From Burkholderiales bacterium (GTDB lineage: Bacteria > Pseudomonadota > Gammaproteobacteria > Burkholderiales > Burkholderiaceae_C), in contig JAFLDH010000014.1 in assembly GCA_017302505.1 (NCBI GenBank), positions 1 through 40,488 on the forward strand: a stretch of 40,488 nucleotides of DNA, given 5' to 3'. The notes beneath the pieces are model-generated. The model made no database searches. It worked only from the letters and a program-made list of their open reading frames with translations, and was not told the DNA's origin. The number at the start of each line of letters is the position of its first letter. The stretch's first letter is position 1. Below, piece by piece: positions 1-8,358 of this stretch. The translations under genes were made by a program, and so were the position numbers.

Positions 1-2
1 CC

Positions 3-782
3 GACCGGCCGGCCAGTGCAGCTACGCCGGGCACTGCACCGGCGCCCGCCGGCACCGTGGCCACCGAGGCCAGAACAGTCTCCACTTTCCTTCCGGTCAG
101 CTTCACCCGCGGCACGCTGCTCGGTGGGCTGGATGCGCCCACCGGTGGGCAGGCGCAGTCGAACCCGCACCCGGTGCTGATCCGCCTTTCCGACAACTCG
201 GTGCTGCCCAACCGCTTCCGCGGCGAGTACCGCGACTGCTTCGTGGTCGCTGCCGGCTACGGCGACATCAGTGCGGAGCGCGCCTACCTGCGCACCGAGA
301 GCCTGTCCTGCGTGCGTGCCGACGGCGCGGCGCTGGAAGTGAAGATCCAGGGCAGCGTCTATGGCGAGGACGGCAAGGTCGGCATGCGCGGCCGGCTGGT
401 CACCAAGCAGGGACAGATGCTCGCCAATGCGCTGTTGGCCGGCGTGGTGAGCGGCATCGGCCAGGGCCTGGCCATTTCGTCCACCAGCTACAGCACCTCG
501 GCCCTCGGCACCGTCGCCACCGCATCCGGAACCGACGCCTTTGTTGCGGGGTTGGGTACCGGCGTCGGCAAGGCGCTGGACCGGCTGGCGCAGTACTACA
601 TCAAGCTGGCCGAAAACACCTTTCCGGTGATCGAGGTCGATGCCGGCCGCGAGATCGATGTCGTCATCACCAAGGGCGTGCGCATCGACGTGCCGATGGT
701 GGCCGGGGGCATTCACCCGGCCCGCGAGGGCCTGGCAGCCACCAACCGCATCAAGGAGGGACCCGACGATGACAACTACTGA
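3..782 (+). CDS. traB: TraB, F-type T4SS outer-membrane core protein (5' end outside window)
   Basis: TraB is the VirB10/TrbI-like protein that spans the periplasm and links the inner-membrane machinery to the outer-membrane ring in F-type conjugation systems. The frame is open from base 3, before the first possible start (GTG at 57), so the gene begins upstream of the window. The visible part is a Pro/Ala-rich linker followed by the conserved C-terminal domain: a beta-rich stretch around [19 protein letters not shown], a [20 protein letters not shown] segment, then the Gly/Ala-rich antenna region and [18 protein letters not shown] near the end. It is the first visible gene of the transfer operon and overlaps dsbC by 14 bases. 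Family assignment rests on these motifs and on the tra neighbours. Confidence 0.88.
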   Translation, partial: DRPASAATPGTAPAPAGTVATEARTVSTFLPVSFTRGTLLGGLDAPTGGQAQSNPHPVLIRLSDNSVLPNRFRGEYRDCFVVAAGYGDISAERAYLRTESLSCVRADGAALEVKIQGSVYGEDGKVGMRGRLVTKQGQMLANALLAGVVSGIGQGLAISSTSYSTSALGTVATASGTDAFVAGLGTGVGKALDRLAQYYIKLAENTFPVIEVDAGREIDVVITKGVRIDVPMVAGGIHPAREGLAATNRIKEGPDDDNY

Positions 783-1575
783 ACTGCGGTCCAAGAGTGG
801 GCCGATGCAGAGACTTCGGGTCGCCGGCCTGTGTGCGGCGCTGGGTGCCGCCTTCATACCGAGCCAGGCATCGACGGCCGACGAGGCGCGCCTGCTCGCC
901 GCCCTGCGCAAAGCCCATCCCGGCACTGAGTTCACGCAGGTGACCCGGTCGCCGGTGGATGGGGTCTACGAAGTCTGGATGAACAGCAATGTCGCCTACG
1001 TGTCGGCGAAGAGCGCGCGCTTTTTCATCTTCGGCCGCGTGTTCGATACGCAGACGATGACGGATCTGACGGGGCCCAAGCTCGCCATGGCAGCGCAAGC
1101 CTCGGGCGCGCAGGAGGAGACAACCGCTGCCTCACCGATGGCCTTCGAACAGTTGCCGCTGTCGGATGCGATCAAGACCGTGCGCGGCAACGGGCAACGC
1201 AAGCTGGCTGTTTTTAGCGACCCGTCGTGTTCGTACTGCAAGCGGCTCGAACCCGAGCTGGCCGGGCTCGACAACATCACCGTCTACACCTTCCTGCTGC
1301 CGTTTCAGGGGCCTGCCCGGCCGTTGGCGATCTGGTGTGCCGCCGACCGCGGACAGGCCTGGCAGCGATTCATGCTGCAGGGTGACGCCTCGCTGCTCAA
1401 CCCGGATGCCAGCTGTGAACATCCGCTGGAACGCAACCTGGCGCTCGCACGTCGCCTTGGTGTGCAGGGCACGCCGACATTGATCTGGGCCGATGGCTCG
1501 CGCACCGATGGCTATGTCGAACGCGCGGTGCTCGAAGCGCGCCTTGCCCTGGTATCCCGCGAGGTGCGGCCGTGA
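769..1575 (+). CDS. dsbC: DsbC-family thiol:disulfide isomerase of the transfer operon
   Basis: This is a periplasmic disulfide isomerase of 268 residues. The ATG at 769 follows a strong AAGGAGG ribosome site with suitable spacing; an ATG at 805 would give a shorter leader. After a hydrophobic leader (about residues 16-35) comes a DsbC-type N-terminal dimerisation domain ([21 protein letters not shown]), a linker, and a thioredoxin domain with active site Cys154-Ser-Tyr-Cys157 and a cis-Pro loop near GTPTLIW. It overlaps traB by 14 bases and traV by 4 (GTGA). DsbC genes are known inside SXT/R391-type transfer regions. Here the likely clients are cysteine-rich TraN, TraU and TraH and the outer-membrane lipoprotein TraV (inference). 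Confidence 0.88.
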   Translation: MTTTELRSKSGPMQRLRVAGLCAALGAAFIPSQASTADEARLLAALRKAHPGTEFTQVTRSPVDGVYEVWMNSNVAYVSAKSARFFIFGRVFDTQTMTDLTGPKLAMAAQASGAQEETTAASPMAFEQLPLSDAIKTVRGNGQRKLAVFSDPSCSYCKRLEPELAGLDNITVYTFLLPFQGPARPLAIWCAADRGQAWQRFMLQGDASLLNPDASCEHPLERNLALARRLGVQGTPTLIWADGSRTDGYVERAVLEARLALVSREVRP

Positions 1576-2171
1576 CCCGCCAGCTTCTGGTAGCCCCCTG
1601 CGGGACTGCGCTGGGCGCGACGGTCCTGCTGGCCGCTTGCACGAACATGTCGGGATTGAGCGGCAGTTCCAGCTTCGCCTGCAAGGCGCCCGATGGCGTG
1701 ACCTGCGATTCGGTATCGGGCACCTATGCCAACGCGGTGCAGAACAACCTGCCGAGCCAACGCCCCAAGCCCGAGGCCGCGTCCTCGCCGGCGGCCGCGG
1801 CGTCGGCAGTACCCGCCGCACGCGGCAGTCCACCCCGAGCGCCGGTGCCGGCGCTGTCACCGACGACATTGCGCTCATCGCCACGCGTGCTGCGCCTGTG
1901 GTTCAAGCCCTGGGAGGACGCCGACCACGACCTGTACGACCAGGGCTACGTCTACGTGCAGATCGACAGCGGCCACTGGCTGATGGATCACGTGCAGCGC
2001 CAGGTCCGCGACAGCTATGCACCGCTGCGAGCACCGCCACGCACGGCCACCGAGCCCAAGGAAGGCGCCACACCTTCCGCCGGCCCAGGCAACGCCCTGC
2101 GCAGACCGGTGCCTGGCAGCGTGCCACTGGGCCTGGCGTCGCCGTCGGTGCGGCCCGGCACGAGCGATTGA
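1572..2171 (+). CDS. traV: TraV, outer-membrane lipoprotein of the T4SS core
   Basis: TraV is the VirB7-like lipoprotein that, with TraK and TraB, forms the outer-membrane ring. The 199-residue product starts at a GTG overlapping the dsbC stop (GTGA). It has a signal sequence ending in the lipobox LLAAC, with the lipidated Cys at residue 23. The mature start carries the conserved TraV pattern: FACKAP, then [14 protein letters not shown] with the two family cysteines. The middle is a low-complexity Pro/Ala region (about residues 60-100), and the C-terminal part has the [20 protein letters not shown] element typical of TraV from integrative elements. Ten bases separate it from traC. Confidence 0.85.
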   Translation: MTRQLLVAPCGTALGATVLLAACTNMSGLSGSSSFACKAPDGVTCDSVSGTYANAVQNNLPSQRPKPEAASSPAAAASAVPAARGSPPRAPVPALSPTTLRSSPRVLRLWFKPWEDADHDLYDQGYVYVQIDSGHWLMDHVQRQVRDSYAPLRAPPRTATEPKEGATPSAGPGNALRRPVPGSVPLGLASPSVRPGTSD

Positions 2172-2181
2172 GACCGCCGCC

Positions 2182-4740
2182 ATGTCCATCGACCCTCGCC
2201 TTCACGCAGCAAGCCATTCGGCGAAGCCGGCGCTGTTCGGCTTCGGCCAGCCCCTGGACACGCCCGCCGAACAATTTGCTGCCTGGCTGCCCTACTCCGC
2301 CTACCTGGCGGCGGAGAAGCTGTTCGTCAACCGCGACAGCCTGGGTTTCATGCTGGAGCTGATGCCGCAGTCCGGTGCCGACGATCGCATGGCCGAGGTG
2401 CTGATCTCGCTGTACTCGACCTGCCCGCCGGGCACGGGTATCCAGTTCCACCTTTTCGCGTCGCCGCACATCCGCGAGCAACTGCGGCGCTATGCCAACC
2501 TGCGTGTCGAGGATACCGACCAGGCCGACAAGGCCAAACACTGGGGTCGCCCGGCGCGCAACGACAACCTGTTCCATCGCCTGGCGCGGCAGCGCGTCGG
2601 CCACCTGTTGCAGGGCGCCCAGCAGTCGCTGACCTCTGGCTTCCACTACACGATCCGCGACTTCAGGCTGATGATGAGCGTGGCCGTCAGCGCCGATGCC
2701 GAGGACCTGAACCGACGCGATGAGCTGATGGCGCTGCGCGAGTCGATGTCGTCGACGCTGCGCTCGGCATCGCTGCCCAATCGCGTCTGCGACGCCGCCG
2801 ACCTGATCAACTGGTGTGCCCTCTTCACCAACCCCGACCGCATCTCCCAGACCGACGCGCCCAACCTGCACTATGACGATGGCCGCGAGATCCGCGACCA
2901 GATCGTCGACTTCGACACCATCCAGGACCCGCACCCTGCGGGGTTGAAGCTGTGGAAGGCAAACGGCGACGACGTGCTGGAAGCGCGTTTCTATTCGATC
3001 AAGTCCTTCCCCGAGCGCTTCGCGCTGTGGCAGATGGGCTCGCTGATCGGCGATCTGATGCAGCCGGCACTGCAGTACAGCGCTCCCTTCCTGCTGACCA
3101 TGGGCGTGCACGTACTCGACCCCAACGTCATGAAGTCGGTGGTGACCGCCAACCACGTGCGGGCGACGCAGAACGCGCGCAGCAAGATGGCCGAGGTGAT
3201 GCCGGATGTCGGCAAGAAGCTGCAGGACTGGACCGCGGCAGCGAACGCCATCGACATCGGCAGCAGCCTGGTCAGCCTGTACCACCAGCTCGCCATCTTC
3301 TCGGCGCCGCACAAGGCGGTGGCCGCGCACGAGACCGCCAACGCGATCTGGCGCGGGCGGGGTTTCCAGCTCAATGCCGATGTCTACATGCACCGCCAGG
3401 CGTTGCTGGCCAGCCTGCCGATGACGCTGTCGGAACGGTTCCACAAGGACCTGGCCAAGATGCGCCGGGTCTCTCGCAAGACGATGGCCAATGCCATCCA
3501 CCTTGCACCGCTGATCGCCGAGTGGCGCGGCACGCGCACGCCGGCTCTGGTCTTCGGCGGCCGGCGCGGCCAGCTGATGACGCTGGACATCTTCGACAAC
3601 GACCTGGGCAACTACAACTTCGCGATCATCGGCGCGCCGGGGTCGGGCAAGTCGGTGCTGATGAACGAGATGGCCTGGTCCTACCGCGCCATCGACGCCA
3701 AGGTCTGGATGCTCGACCTGGGCCGCTCCTTCGAGAAGCTGTGCCGCAAGGCCAAGGGCAGCTACATCGAGTTCAAGCCCGACGTGGACCTGTGCCTGAA
3801 TCCGTTCACGCACATCGCCGACATCAACGAGGACATCGACATGCTGGTGCCAGCCATCTCGAAGATGGCCTCGATGTCGCGGCCGCTGGACGAGGTCCAG
3901 TACAAGGCCATCTCGGCGATGGTGCTCAAGCTGTTCAAGGCCCATGGCAACGACCTGACGGTGACCGCGCTGCGCGACGCCTTCAAGGGCGGCACGATCG
4001 AGGAGTTGGGTGCCGTCAACGACCCGCGCATCAAGGACCTGGCGATCATGCTCAACCCCTATGCGCGAGGCGGCCAGTACGAACGCTTCTTCGAGGGCCG
4101 CAACAACATCGATTTCGAGAACGACTTCGTCGTCATCGAGAACGAGGAGCTGAAGCGCCGGCCCGACCTGCACGCCGTCGTCAACATCCTGCTGCTGCAC
4201 CAGATCACCGGCGAGATGTACCTGACGCGCAACCGGCGCAAGGTGCTGTTCATCGACGAGCTGAAGCAGCAGCTGGGCGACATCGGCGCCGACGACCCGG
4301 TCAAGGCCGCGGTGGTGGAAGAAGCCGCACGGCGCGCACGCAAGTACGGTGGCTCGCTTGGCACCGCGACGCAGAGCGCCGACGACTACTACGGCTCGGC
4401 GCAGATGGAAGCCGCTTTCAACTGCTCGGACTGGGTCTTCCTGCTGAGGCAAAAGCCCGAGTCGATCGAGATGCTCGACCGCAAGGGACGGCTGTCGATG
4501 GACGAGCCGAAGAAGCGGCTGCTGAACTCGCTGCGCACCGAGCCCGGCGTGTTCTCCGAGGTCTACATCTCCTCGCCGGTCGGTGAAGGGGTGGCGCGCA
4601 ACATCCTCGATCCGGCCACGCATCTGTTGTTCTCCAACAAGCTGGAGGACAACGCGCCGATCGATGAACTGCGCGCGCAGGGGCTGGGCATCGACGAGGC
4701 CATCGCCGAGTTGCTGCGGCGGCGGGGACACACGGCATGA
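2182..4740 (+). CDS. traC: TraC, VirB4-like conjugation ATPase
   Basis: TraC is the cytoplasmic, membrane-associated ATPase that drives pilus assembly and retraction (VirB4 family). The 852-residue length fits the F protein (about 875). The N-terminal half is the TraC/VirB4 domain. The P-loop domain begins with Walker A GAPGSGKS at residues 484-491, and Walker B is KVLFIDEL from about residue 687. RRARKYGGSLGTATQSADD, just after it, is the typical VirB4 sensor region. I placed the start at ATG 2182 (MSIDPRLHAA), ten bases after traV, although the ribosome site there is weak; the frame is open further upstream but would run through traV. The stop overlaps trbI (ATGA). Confidence 0.93.
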   Translation: MSIDPRLHAASHSAKPALFGFGQPLDTPAEQFAAWLPYSAYLAAEKLFVNRDSLGFMLELMPQSGADDRMAEVLISLYSTCPPGTGIQFHLFASPHIREQLRRYANLRVEDTDQADKAKHWGRPARNDNLFHRLARQRVGHLLQGAQQSLTSGFHYTIRDFRLMMSVAVSADAEDLNRRDELMALRESMSSTLRSASLPNRVCDAADLINWCALFTNPDRISQTDAPNLHYDDGREIRDQIVDFDTIQDPHPAGLKLWKANGDDVLEARFYSIKSFPERFALWQMGSLIGDLMQPALQYSAPFLLTMGVHVLDPNVMKSVVTANHVRATQNARSKMAEVMPDVGKKLQDWTAAANAIDIGSSLVSLYHQLAIFSAPHKAVAAHETANAIWRGRGFQLNADVYMHRQALLASLPMTLSERFHKDLAKMRRVSRKTMANAIHLAPLIAEWRGTRTPALVFGGRRGQLMTLDIFDNDLGNYNFAIIGAPGSGKSVLMNEMAWSYRAIDAKVWMLDLGRSFEKLCRKAKGSYIEFKPDVDLCLNPFTHIADINEDIDMLVPAISKMASMSRPLDEVQYKAISAMVLKLFKAHGNDLTVTALRDAFKGGTIEELGAVNDPRIKDLAIMLNPYARGGQYERFFEGRNNIDFENDFVVIENEELKRRPDLHAVVNILLLHQITGEMYLTRNRRKVLFIDELKQQLGDIGADDPVKAAVVEEAARRARKYGGSLGTATQSADDYYGSAQMEAAFNCSDWVFLLRQKPESIEMLDRKGRLSMDEPKKRLLNSLRTEPGVFSEVYISSPVGEGVARNILDPATHLLFSNKLEDNAPIDELRAQGLGIDEAIAELLRRRGHTA

Positions 4741-5093
4741 AGGCACTGTTGCTGAACGCCGTGCTTGCGCTGCTGATCGTGCTCGGTACGCTGGCCATCT
4801 ACGACCGGATGGTGGTCCGACCGTCGCAACTCGTCGGCGTCGTCGACGTCGCCGAGGTCTACCGCCAGAAGGAAGCCGAGTTCACGCTGATCCTGACCAA
4901 GGCCGGGTCCGAGGACGAGCGCGAGAAGGCGTTCGCCATGGCGCGCAACTTCTCGCGGCGCCTGCCGCTCGCCTTGGAAGAGTTGCCTCGCGATTGCGGC
5001 TGTCTGGTCGTACTCAAGAGCGCGGTCGCCGGCCCGACGCCGCGCACGGTGGACCTGACCGCACAGCTGCGCCGCAAGGTGGAGGCGCCATGA
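4737..5093 (+). CDS. trbI: TrbI, F-type conjugative transfer protein
   Basis: TrbI of F-type systems is a small inner-membrane protein with one N-terminal membrane helix; in the F plasmid it influences pilus length and retraction. This product has 118 residues (F TrbI is about 128). Its hydrophobic helix spans about residues 4-21, and a periplasmic domain follows with VVDVAEVYRQKEAEFT, a charged amphipathic segment and DCGCLVVLKSAV near the end, which match the family. It starts within the traC stop (ATGA) and overlaps the signal peptidase gene by 4 bases. The position directly after traC is the same as in F. Assignment is by motif pattern plus context. Confidence 0.8.
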   Translation: MKALLLNAVLALLIVLGTLAIYDRMVVRPSQLVGVVDVAEVYRQKEAEFTLILTKAGSEDEREKAFAMARNFSRRLPLALEELPRDCGCLVVLKSAVAGPTPRTVDLTAQLRRKVEAP

Positions 5094-5641
5094 ACACGGC
5101 GCTCTCCCGCTTTGCGGCCCAGTTTGCCGACTTCCTGCGGCACATGCGCGTTCGCTGGTACCTCTACCTGCCGATCTTCACCGTCTGGGGCTTTGCGTAC
5201 GCCCGGATGTTCGTCGACCCGACACCGCGCGTGCCCGTGTTGTTCAACTGGACGCCGAGCCTGCCTTACGTCGTCGCCCTGGTGCAGTACGGCCCGCACC
5301 CCCTGCAGCGCGGCGACTACATCGTCTTCGCCTTCGCCGGCGAGGCACGCGCCACGTATCCGGGCCTGAACGGGCAGCCGTTCTTCAAGATCGTGCGTGG
5401 GTTGCCTGGCGACACGGTGACGGTGTCGGGCCGCACGGTGGCCGTCAACGGCCAGGTCGTTGGTACCGCCAAGACCCATACCTTCGATCGCCGGCCGCTC
5501 GACCCGATTGCGCCCACGGTGATCCCGCCCGGCCACTACTACGTGCAGGGCACGAGTGCCGATTCCTTCGACTCGCGCTACCGGGCCAGCGGCCTGGTGC
5601 GCGCCGAGCAGGTGCTGGGCACGGTGGTGCCGCTGTTCTGA
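5090..5641 (+). CDS. TrhF/TraF-type S26 signal peptidase of the transfer system
   Basis: This is a signal-peptidase-like serine protease (peptidase family S26, TraF of RP4 / TrhF of R27 and SXT), presumed to process the pilin or another secreted transfer protein in the periplasm. The 183 residues begin with a cytoplasmic segment and a membrane helix (about residues 22-40). The catalytic serine is in TPSLPY (Ser57), the general base lysine is in FFKIVRGLPGD (Lys100), and the SADSFDSRY box that closes the S26 fold is near the end. The start at ATG 5090 overlaps trbI (ATGA); reading further upstream would run through trbI in another frame. The classical F plasmid lacks such a gene, so this points to an SXT/R27-like system. 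Confidence 0.85.
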   Translation: MNTALSRFAAQFADFLRHMRVRWYLYLPIFTVWGFAYARMFVDPTPRVPVLFNWTPSLPYVVALVQYGPHPLQRGDYIVFAFAGEARATYPGLNGQPFFKIVRGLPGDTVTVSGRTVAVNGQVVGTAKTHTFDRRPLDPIAPTVIPPGHYYVQGTSADSFDSRYRASGLVRAEQVLGTVVPLF

Positions 5642-5650
5642 GGGGACGTG

Positions 5651-6019
5651 ATGCTGATACACAAGGTGCACGGTGCAGCTCGGACGCTGGCCGGCGGCAT
5701 GGTGATCGCAGCGGCATCGGCCGGCGCTGCGCCCGCCAACACGCCAGCGGCAGCGGCTGATGACGTGCCAATGGCCGACTACCTGGGTTTGCTGGCCCAG
5801 ATCGCGCCAGCAGCCGAGGACGGCGCCAAGGCCTATCTACTGGCTTTCCAGCGGCGATGCGGAAGGCACATGAGCACGCCCGATCTGCGGCGGGCGATGT
5901 CCGACGGGGACGGCGATCCGGTATTGATGGCCATGATCCGGGCGAGCCATCTGCGCGATACGGGCGCGCTGGCCCAGCTTGGCTCACGTGTCGCCTGTGA
6001 AAGAAGGGCTTCTCAATGA
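5651..6019 (+). CDS. Unknown exported protein between trhF and traW
   Basis: I do not recognise this 122-residue product. A probable signal sequence covers about residues 1-28 (Ala-rich, ending near SAGAAPANT), so it is likely periplasmic. The mature part has DYLGLLAQIAPAAEDGAKAY, a predicted helical domain with two cysteines, one in RRCGRH and one near the end (ACERR). ATG 5651 is chosen over the GTG at 5648 because AGGGGA lies upstream at normal spacing. It lies 9 bases after the signal peptidase gene and overlaps traW by ATGA, so it is translated as part of the operon. Its place in an unbroken transfer operon suggests a role in pilus assembly or element biology, but nothing in the sequence defines it. 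Confidence 0.7.
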   Translation: MLIHKVHGAARTLAGGMVIAAASAGAAPANTPAAAADDVPMADYLGLLAQIAPAAEDGAKAYLLAFQRRCGRHMSTPDLRRAMSDGDGDPVLMAMIRASHLRDTGALAQLGSRVACERRASQ

Positions 6020-6645
6020 AGCGGATCGTCACCTCCTGCGTCGCACTGGGCCTGGCTGTCCTCACGAGCGTCGTGCACGCTGCCGATCTCGGCACACTGG
6101 GCCCGACCTACGGCATCGCCGAACCCCACTTGCTCACCTTCATCAAGCAGCGGCTGCGCGACAAGGAACGCAGTGGCGAGCTGCAGCGCCTGATGCAGGA
6201 GGCGCAGACCCGCGGCATCGAATCGGTCCAACGTCCGGCACCCGTGCCCGGCCTGCGCCCGACCGAGACTGCCCGCACCTTTTACGTCGACCCAAGCTTC
6301 ACGCTCGATCGCAACGTCGTCGATGCCCAGGGCCGGCTGCTGTTCGCCGCCGGCGTGCGCAAGAACCCGCTCGACGTGGTGTCGCTGTCGAAGCACCTGC
6401 TGTTCTTCGACGCGCGCGACCCACGCCAGGTGGCTCGCGCTCGCGAGCTGCTCACCCGCTACGGCGGCAAGGTCAAACCGATCCTCACCGGGGGCTCCTA
6501 CCTGGACCTGATGAAGGCCTGGCGCGTGGCGGTGTACTTCGATCAGCAGGGCACGCTGACGCGGCACTTCGGCATCCGGCAGGTCCCGGCCATCGTGTCG
6601 CAGGAGGGACAACGGCTGCGAATCGACGAGATGGTGCTGCCATGA
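6016..6645 (+). CDS. traW: TraW, F-type pilus assembly protein
   Basis: TraW is a periplasmic protein needed for F-pilus assembly; it works with TrbC and TraU. The 209-residue length matches F TraW (210). The signal peptide ends at VVHA before ADLGTLGPTYGIAEP, the hallmark N-terminus of mature TraW. Family features continue through RTFYVDPSF, DARDPRQVA, KPILTGGSYLDLMKAW and FDQQGTLTRHFGIRQVPAIV; the last is a thioredoxin-like C-terminal segment without a CXXC motif. It overlaps the upstream unknown gene and traU by ATGA junctions. Confidence 0.92.
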   Translation: MKRIVTSCVALGLAVLTSVVHAADLGTLGPTYGIAEPHLLTFIKQRLRDKERSGELQRLMQEAQTRGIESVQRPAPVPGLRPTETARTFYVDPSFTLDRNVVDAQGRLLFAAGVRKNPLDVVSLSKHLLFFDARDPRQVARARELLTRYGGKVKPILTGGSYLDLMKAWRVAVYFDQQGTLTRHFGIRQVPAIVSQEGQRLRIDEMVLP

Positions 6646-7664
6646 AGGTCGTCCGCCCATTCCTCGCGTTTGTGTTCGCGCTCGCGGTGGCCTTGCTGCC
6701 GGCACTGTCCCGCGCCGCCGACAGCTTGACTTGCACAGGCAGGTTTCCGAACCCGATCACCGAGATCTGCTGGAGCTGCATCCTGCCGATCAGCATCGGC
6801 AGCGCGACCATTGCCAACTTCGGCGGCCAGGAGGACATCGCCAACCCGCCGAGCCCCGTCTGCAGCTGCGGCGTCAATCCGACGGTCGGGCTGTCCATCG
6901 GCTTCTGGGAGCCCGCCCGGCATGTGGAGGCGGTGCGCAAGCCTTTCTGCCTGGCCTCGCTGGGCGGCATTGATCTCGATCCGGGCATCCCGGCGCCGGC
7001 TGGGGCGCGTTTCACACGCGCTGAGGGGGACGGTGACGGCGGCAGCTTCTACCAGGCGCACTTCTATGTGAACCCGGTCGTGTATTGGCTGGAGGTGGTG
7101 ACCGACTTCCCCTGCCTGGAGCGCGGCTCCTTCGACCTGGCCTACCTGACCGAGGTCGATCCGCTGTGGAACGACGACGAACTGACGCTGATCCTGAACC
7201 CGGAAGCCGTGCTGTTCGCGAACCCCGCTGCAGTGGCGGCATGTGCCGCCGACTGCGTGGCGGCCACCGCCGGCTTCGGCATCGCCGAGATGTTCTGGTG
7301 TGCCGGTTGCCAGGGTGGCATCTACCCACTCGACGGCCATGTGCCGTACCACATGGGCGGCGTGCGCACTGCGGCGCTGATCGCGCAGCGCCTGACCGCC
7401 AAGATGCACCGCCAGCTGCTGGCCTGGGGCTGGCACGGCAAGCCGGGGCTGTGCGGTCCCTACTTCCTGCCGGCGATGGACAAGACCGCCTACAAGACGC
7501 AGCTCACCTACCCCGTGGCCAACACGGCGAAGGACGGCGGGCGCTGCTGCCAGCCCTTCGGCCGCAGCACGATCGTCTGGGGCGCCGGCAAGGAGTACCC
7601 GGTACGCGGCGAGGACTTCGCCTTCATGTTGTTCCGCAAGAGGAACTGCTGTGTGGGCTTCTGA
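6642..7664 (+). CDS. traU: TraU, F-type pilus assembly/mating protein
   Basis: TraU is a periplasmic, cysteine-rich protein required for DNA transfer and pilus assembly. The 340 residues compare with about 330 in F. A signal peptide (about 1-25, ending SRAA) is followed by CTGRFPNPITEICWSCILP, the characteristic TraU N-terminus, then SPVCSCGVNPTVGLSIGFWEP, the long conserved central domain and FAFMLFRKRNCCVGF at the C-terminus. The many paired cysteines imply several disulfides. The start at ATG 6642 overlaps the traW stop (ATGA). The downstream trbC starts 14 bases before the traU stop. Confidence 0.94.
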   Translation: MKVVRPFLAFVFALAVALLPALSRAADSLTCTGRFPNPITEICWSCILPISIGSATIANFGGQEDIANPPSPVCSCGVNPTVGLSIGFWEPARHVEAVRKPFCLASLGGIDLDPGIPAPAGARFTRAEGDGDGGSFYQAHFYVNPVVYWLEVVTDFPCLERGSFDLAYLTEVDPLWNDDELTLILNPEAVLFANPAAVAACAADCVAATAGFGIAEMFWCAGCQGGIYPLDGHVPYHMGGVRTAALIAQRLTAKMHRQLLAWGWHGKPGLCGPYFLPAMDKTAYKTQLTYPVANTAKDGGRCCQPFGRSTIVWGAGKEYPVRGEDFAFMLFRKRNCCVGF

Positions 7665-8358
7665 TCGCTTGCGCGCCCGACATGGGGCTGTGTCACTGAC
7701 ACTGCTGGCCGCGGCCGCGCTGCTGCCGGCCGGCGCCCAGGTGACGGATGCCGACATCGAGCGGGCGCGCCGGCAGCATCGCATGCCGACCGATGCCGAG
7801 CTGGCGCGCATGCCGGTGCCGTCCACGCCGCGCATCGACGCCATGCCCCAACCGGCAACAAGAATGCCGATCGACCTCGAAGCGCTCGCCAAAGGCTTCG
7901 ACGTGCAGGCGCACAAGCCAGCACTCGGCGAGGCCTCCGGCCCCAGACTGCTGGTGTTCATCAGCTTCGCGATGCCGGAGGCGACGATCACGCGGCTGCT
8001 GGACCAGGCCGCCCGTGCGCACGCCACGCTGGTACTGCGCGGGCTGGTGAACGGCTCGCTGCGCGACACAGTCGAGCGCATGCAGCGCCTGATCGGCAAC
8101 CGCCAGGTGGCCGTGCAGATCGACCCGCAGGCCTTCGATCGTTTCGCCATCACCCGCACGCCCTCGTTCGTGCTGGTGCGCGACGGCGCAGCGGCACAAC
8201 CCTGCGCCGCCGGCATGTGCATTGCCATCGACCAGTTCGTGCTGGCCGCGGGCGACGTCAGCCTGGACTATGCGTTGAAGTTCATCGAGCGCTCGGCACC
8301 CGCCATGGCCGGCGACGCGTCGGCCTACCTGAAGCGCATGAAGGGGACAGCACGATGA
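7651..8358 (+). CDS. trbC: TrbC, F-type conjugative pilus assembly protein
   Basis: TrbC is a periplasmic thioredoxin-fold-like protein that interacts with TraW in F-pilus assembly. The 235-residue product starts with GTG 7651, supported by AGAGGA a few bases upstream, and overlaps traU by 14 bases. After a signal sequence (ending near AGAQ) and a linker comes the TrbC domain: LLVFISFAMPEATITRLLDQA, VLRGLVNGSLRDTVER, VAVQIDPQAFDRFAITRTPSFVLVRD. There is no CXXC catalytic pair, so it is not an active oxidoreductase. The order traW-traU-trbC-traN matches F. Confidence 0.9.
   Translation: MWASDRLRARHGAVSLTLLAAAALLPAGAQVTDADIERARRQHRMPTDAELARMPVPSTPRIDAMPQPATRMPIDLEALAKGFDVQAHKPALGEASGPRLLVFISFAMPEATITRLLDQAARAHATLVLRGLVNGSLRDTVERMQRLIGNRQVAVQIDPQAFDRFAITRTPSFVLVRDGAAAQPCAAGMCIAIDQFVLAAGDVSLDYALKFIERSAPAMAGDASAYLKRMKGTAR

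Noticed and set aside
1903..4746. Long open frame (947 codons) on the - strand opposite traC
   Set aside because: It is a mirror of traC caused by GC-rich third codon positions: low-complexity Arg/His/Leu/Gln-rich product, no ribosome site, and no family resemblance, while the + strand has clear TraC motifs.
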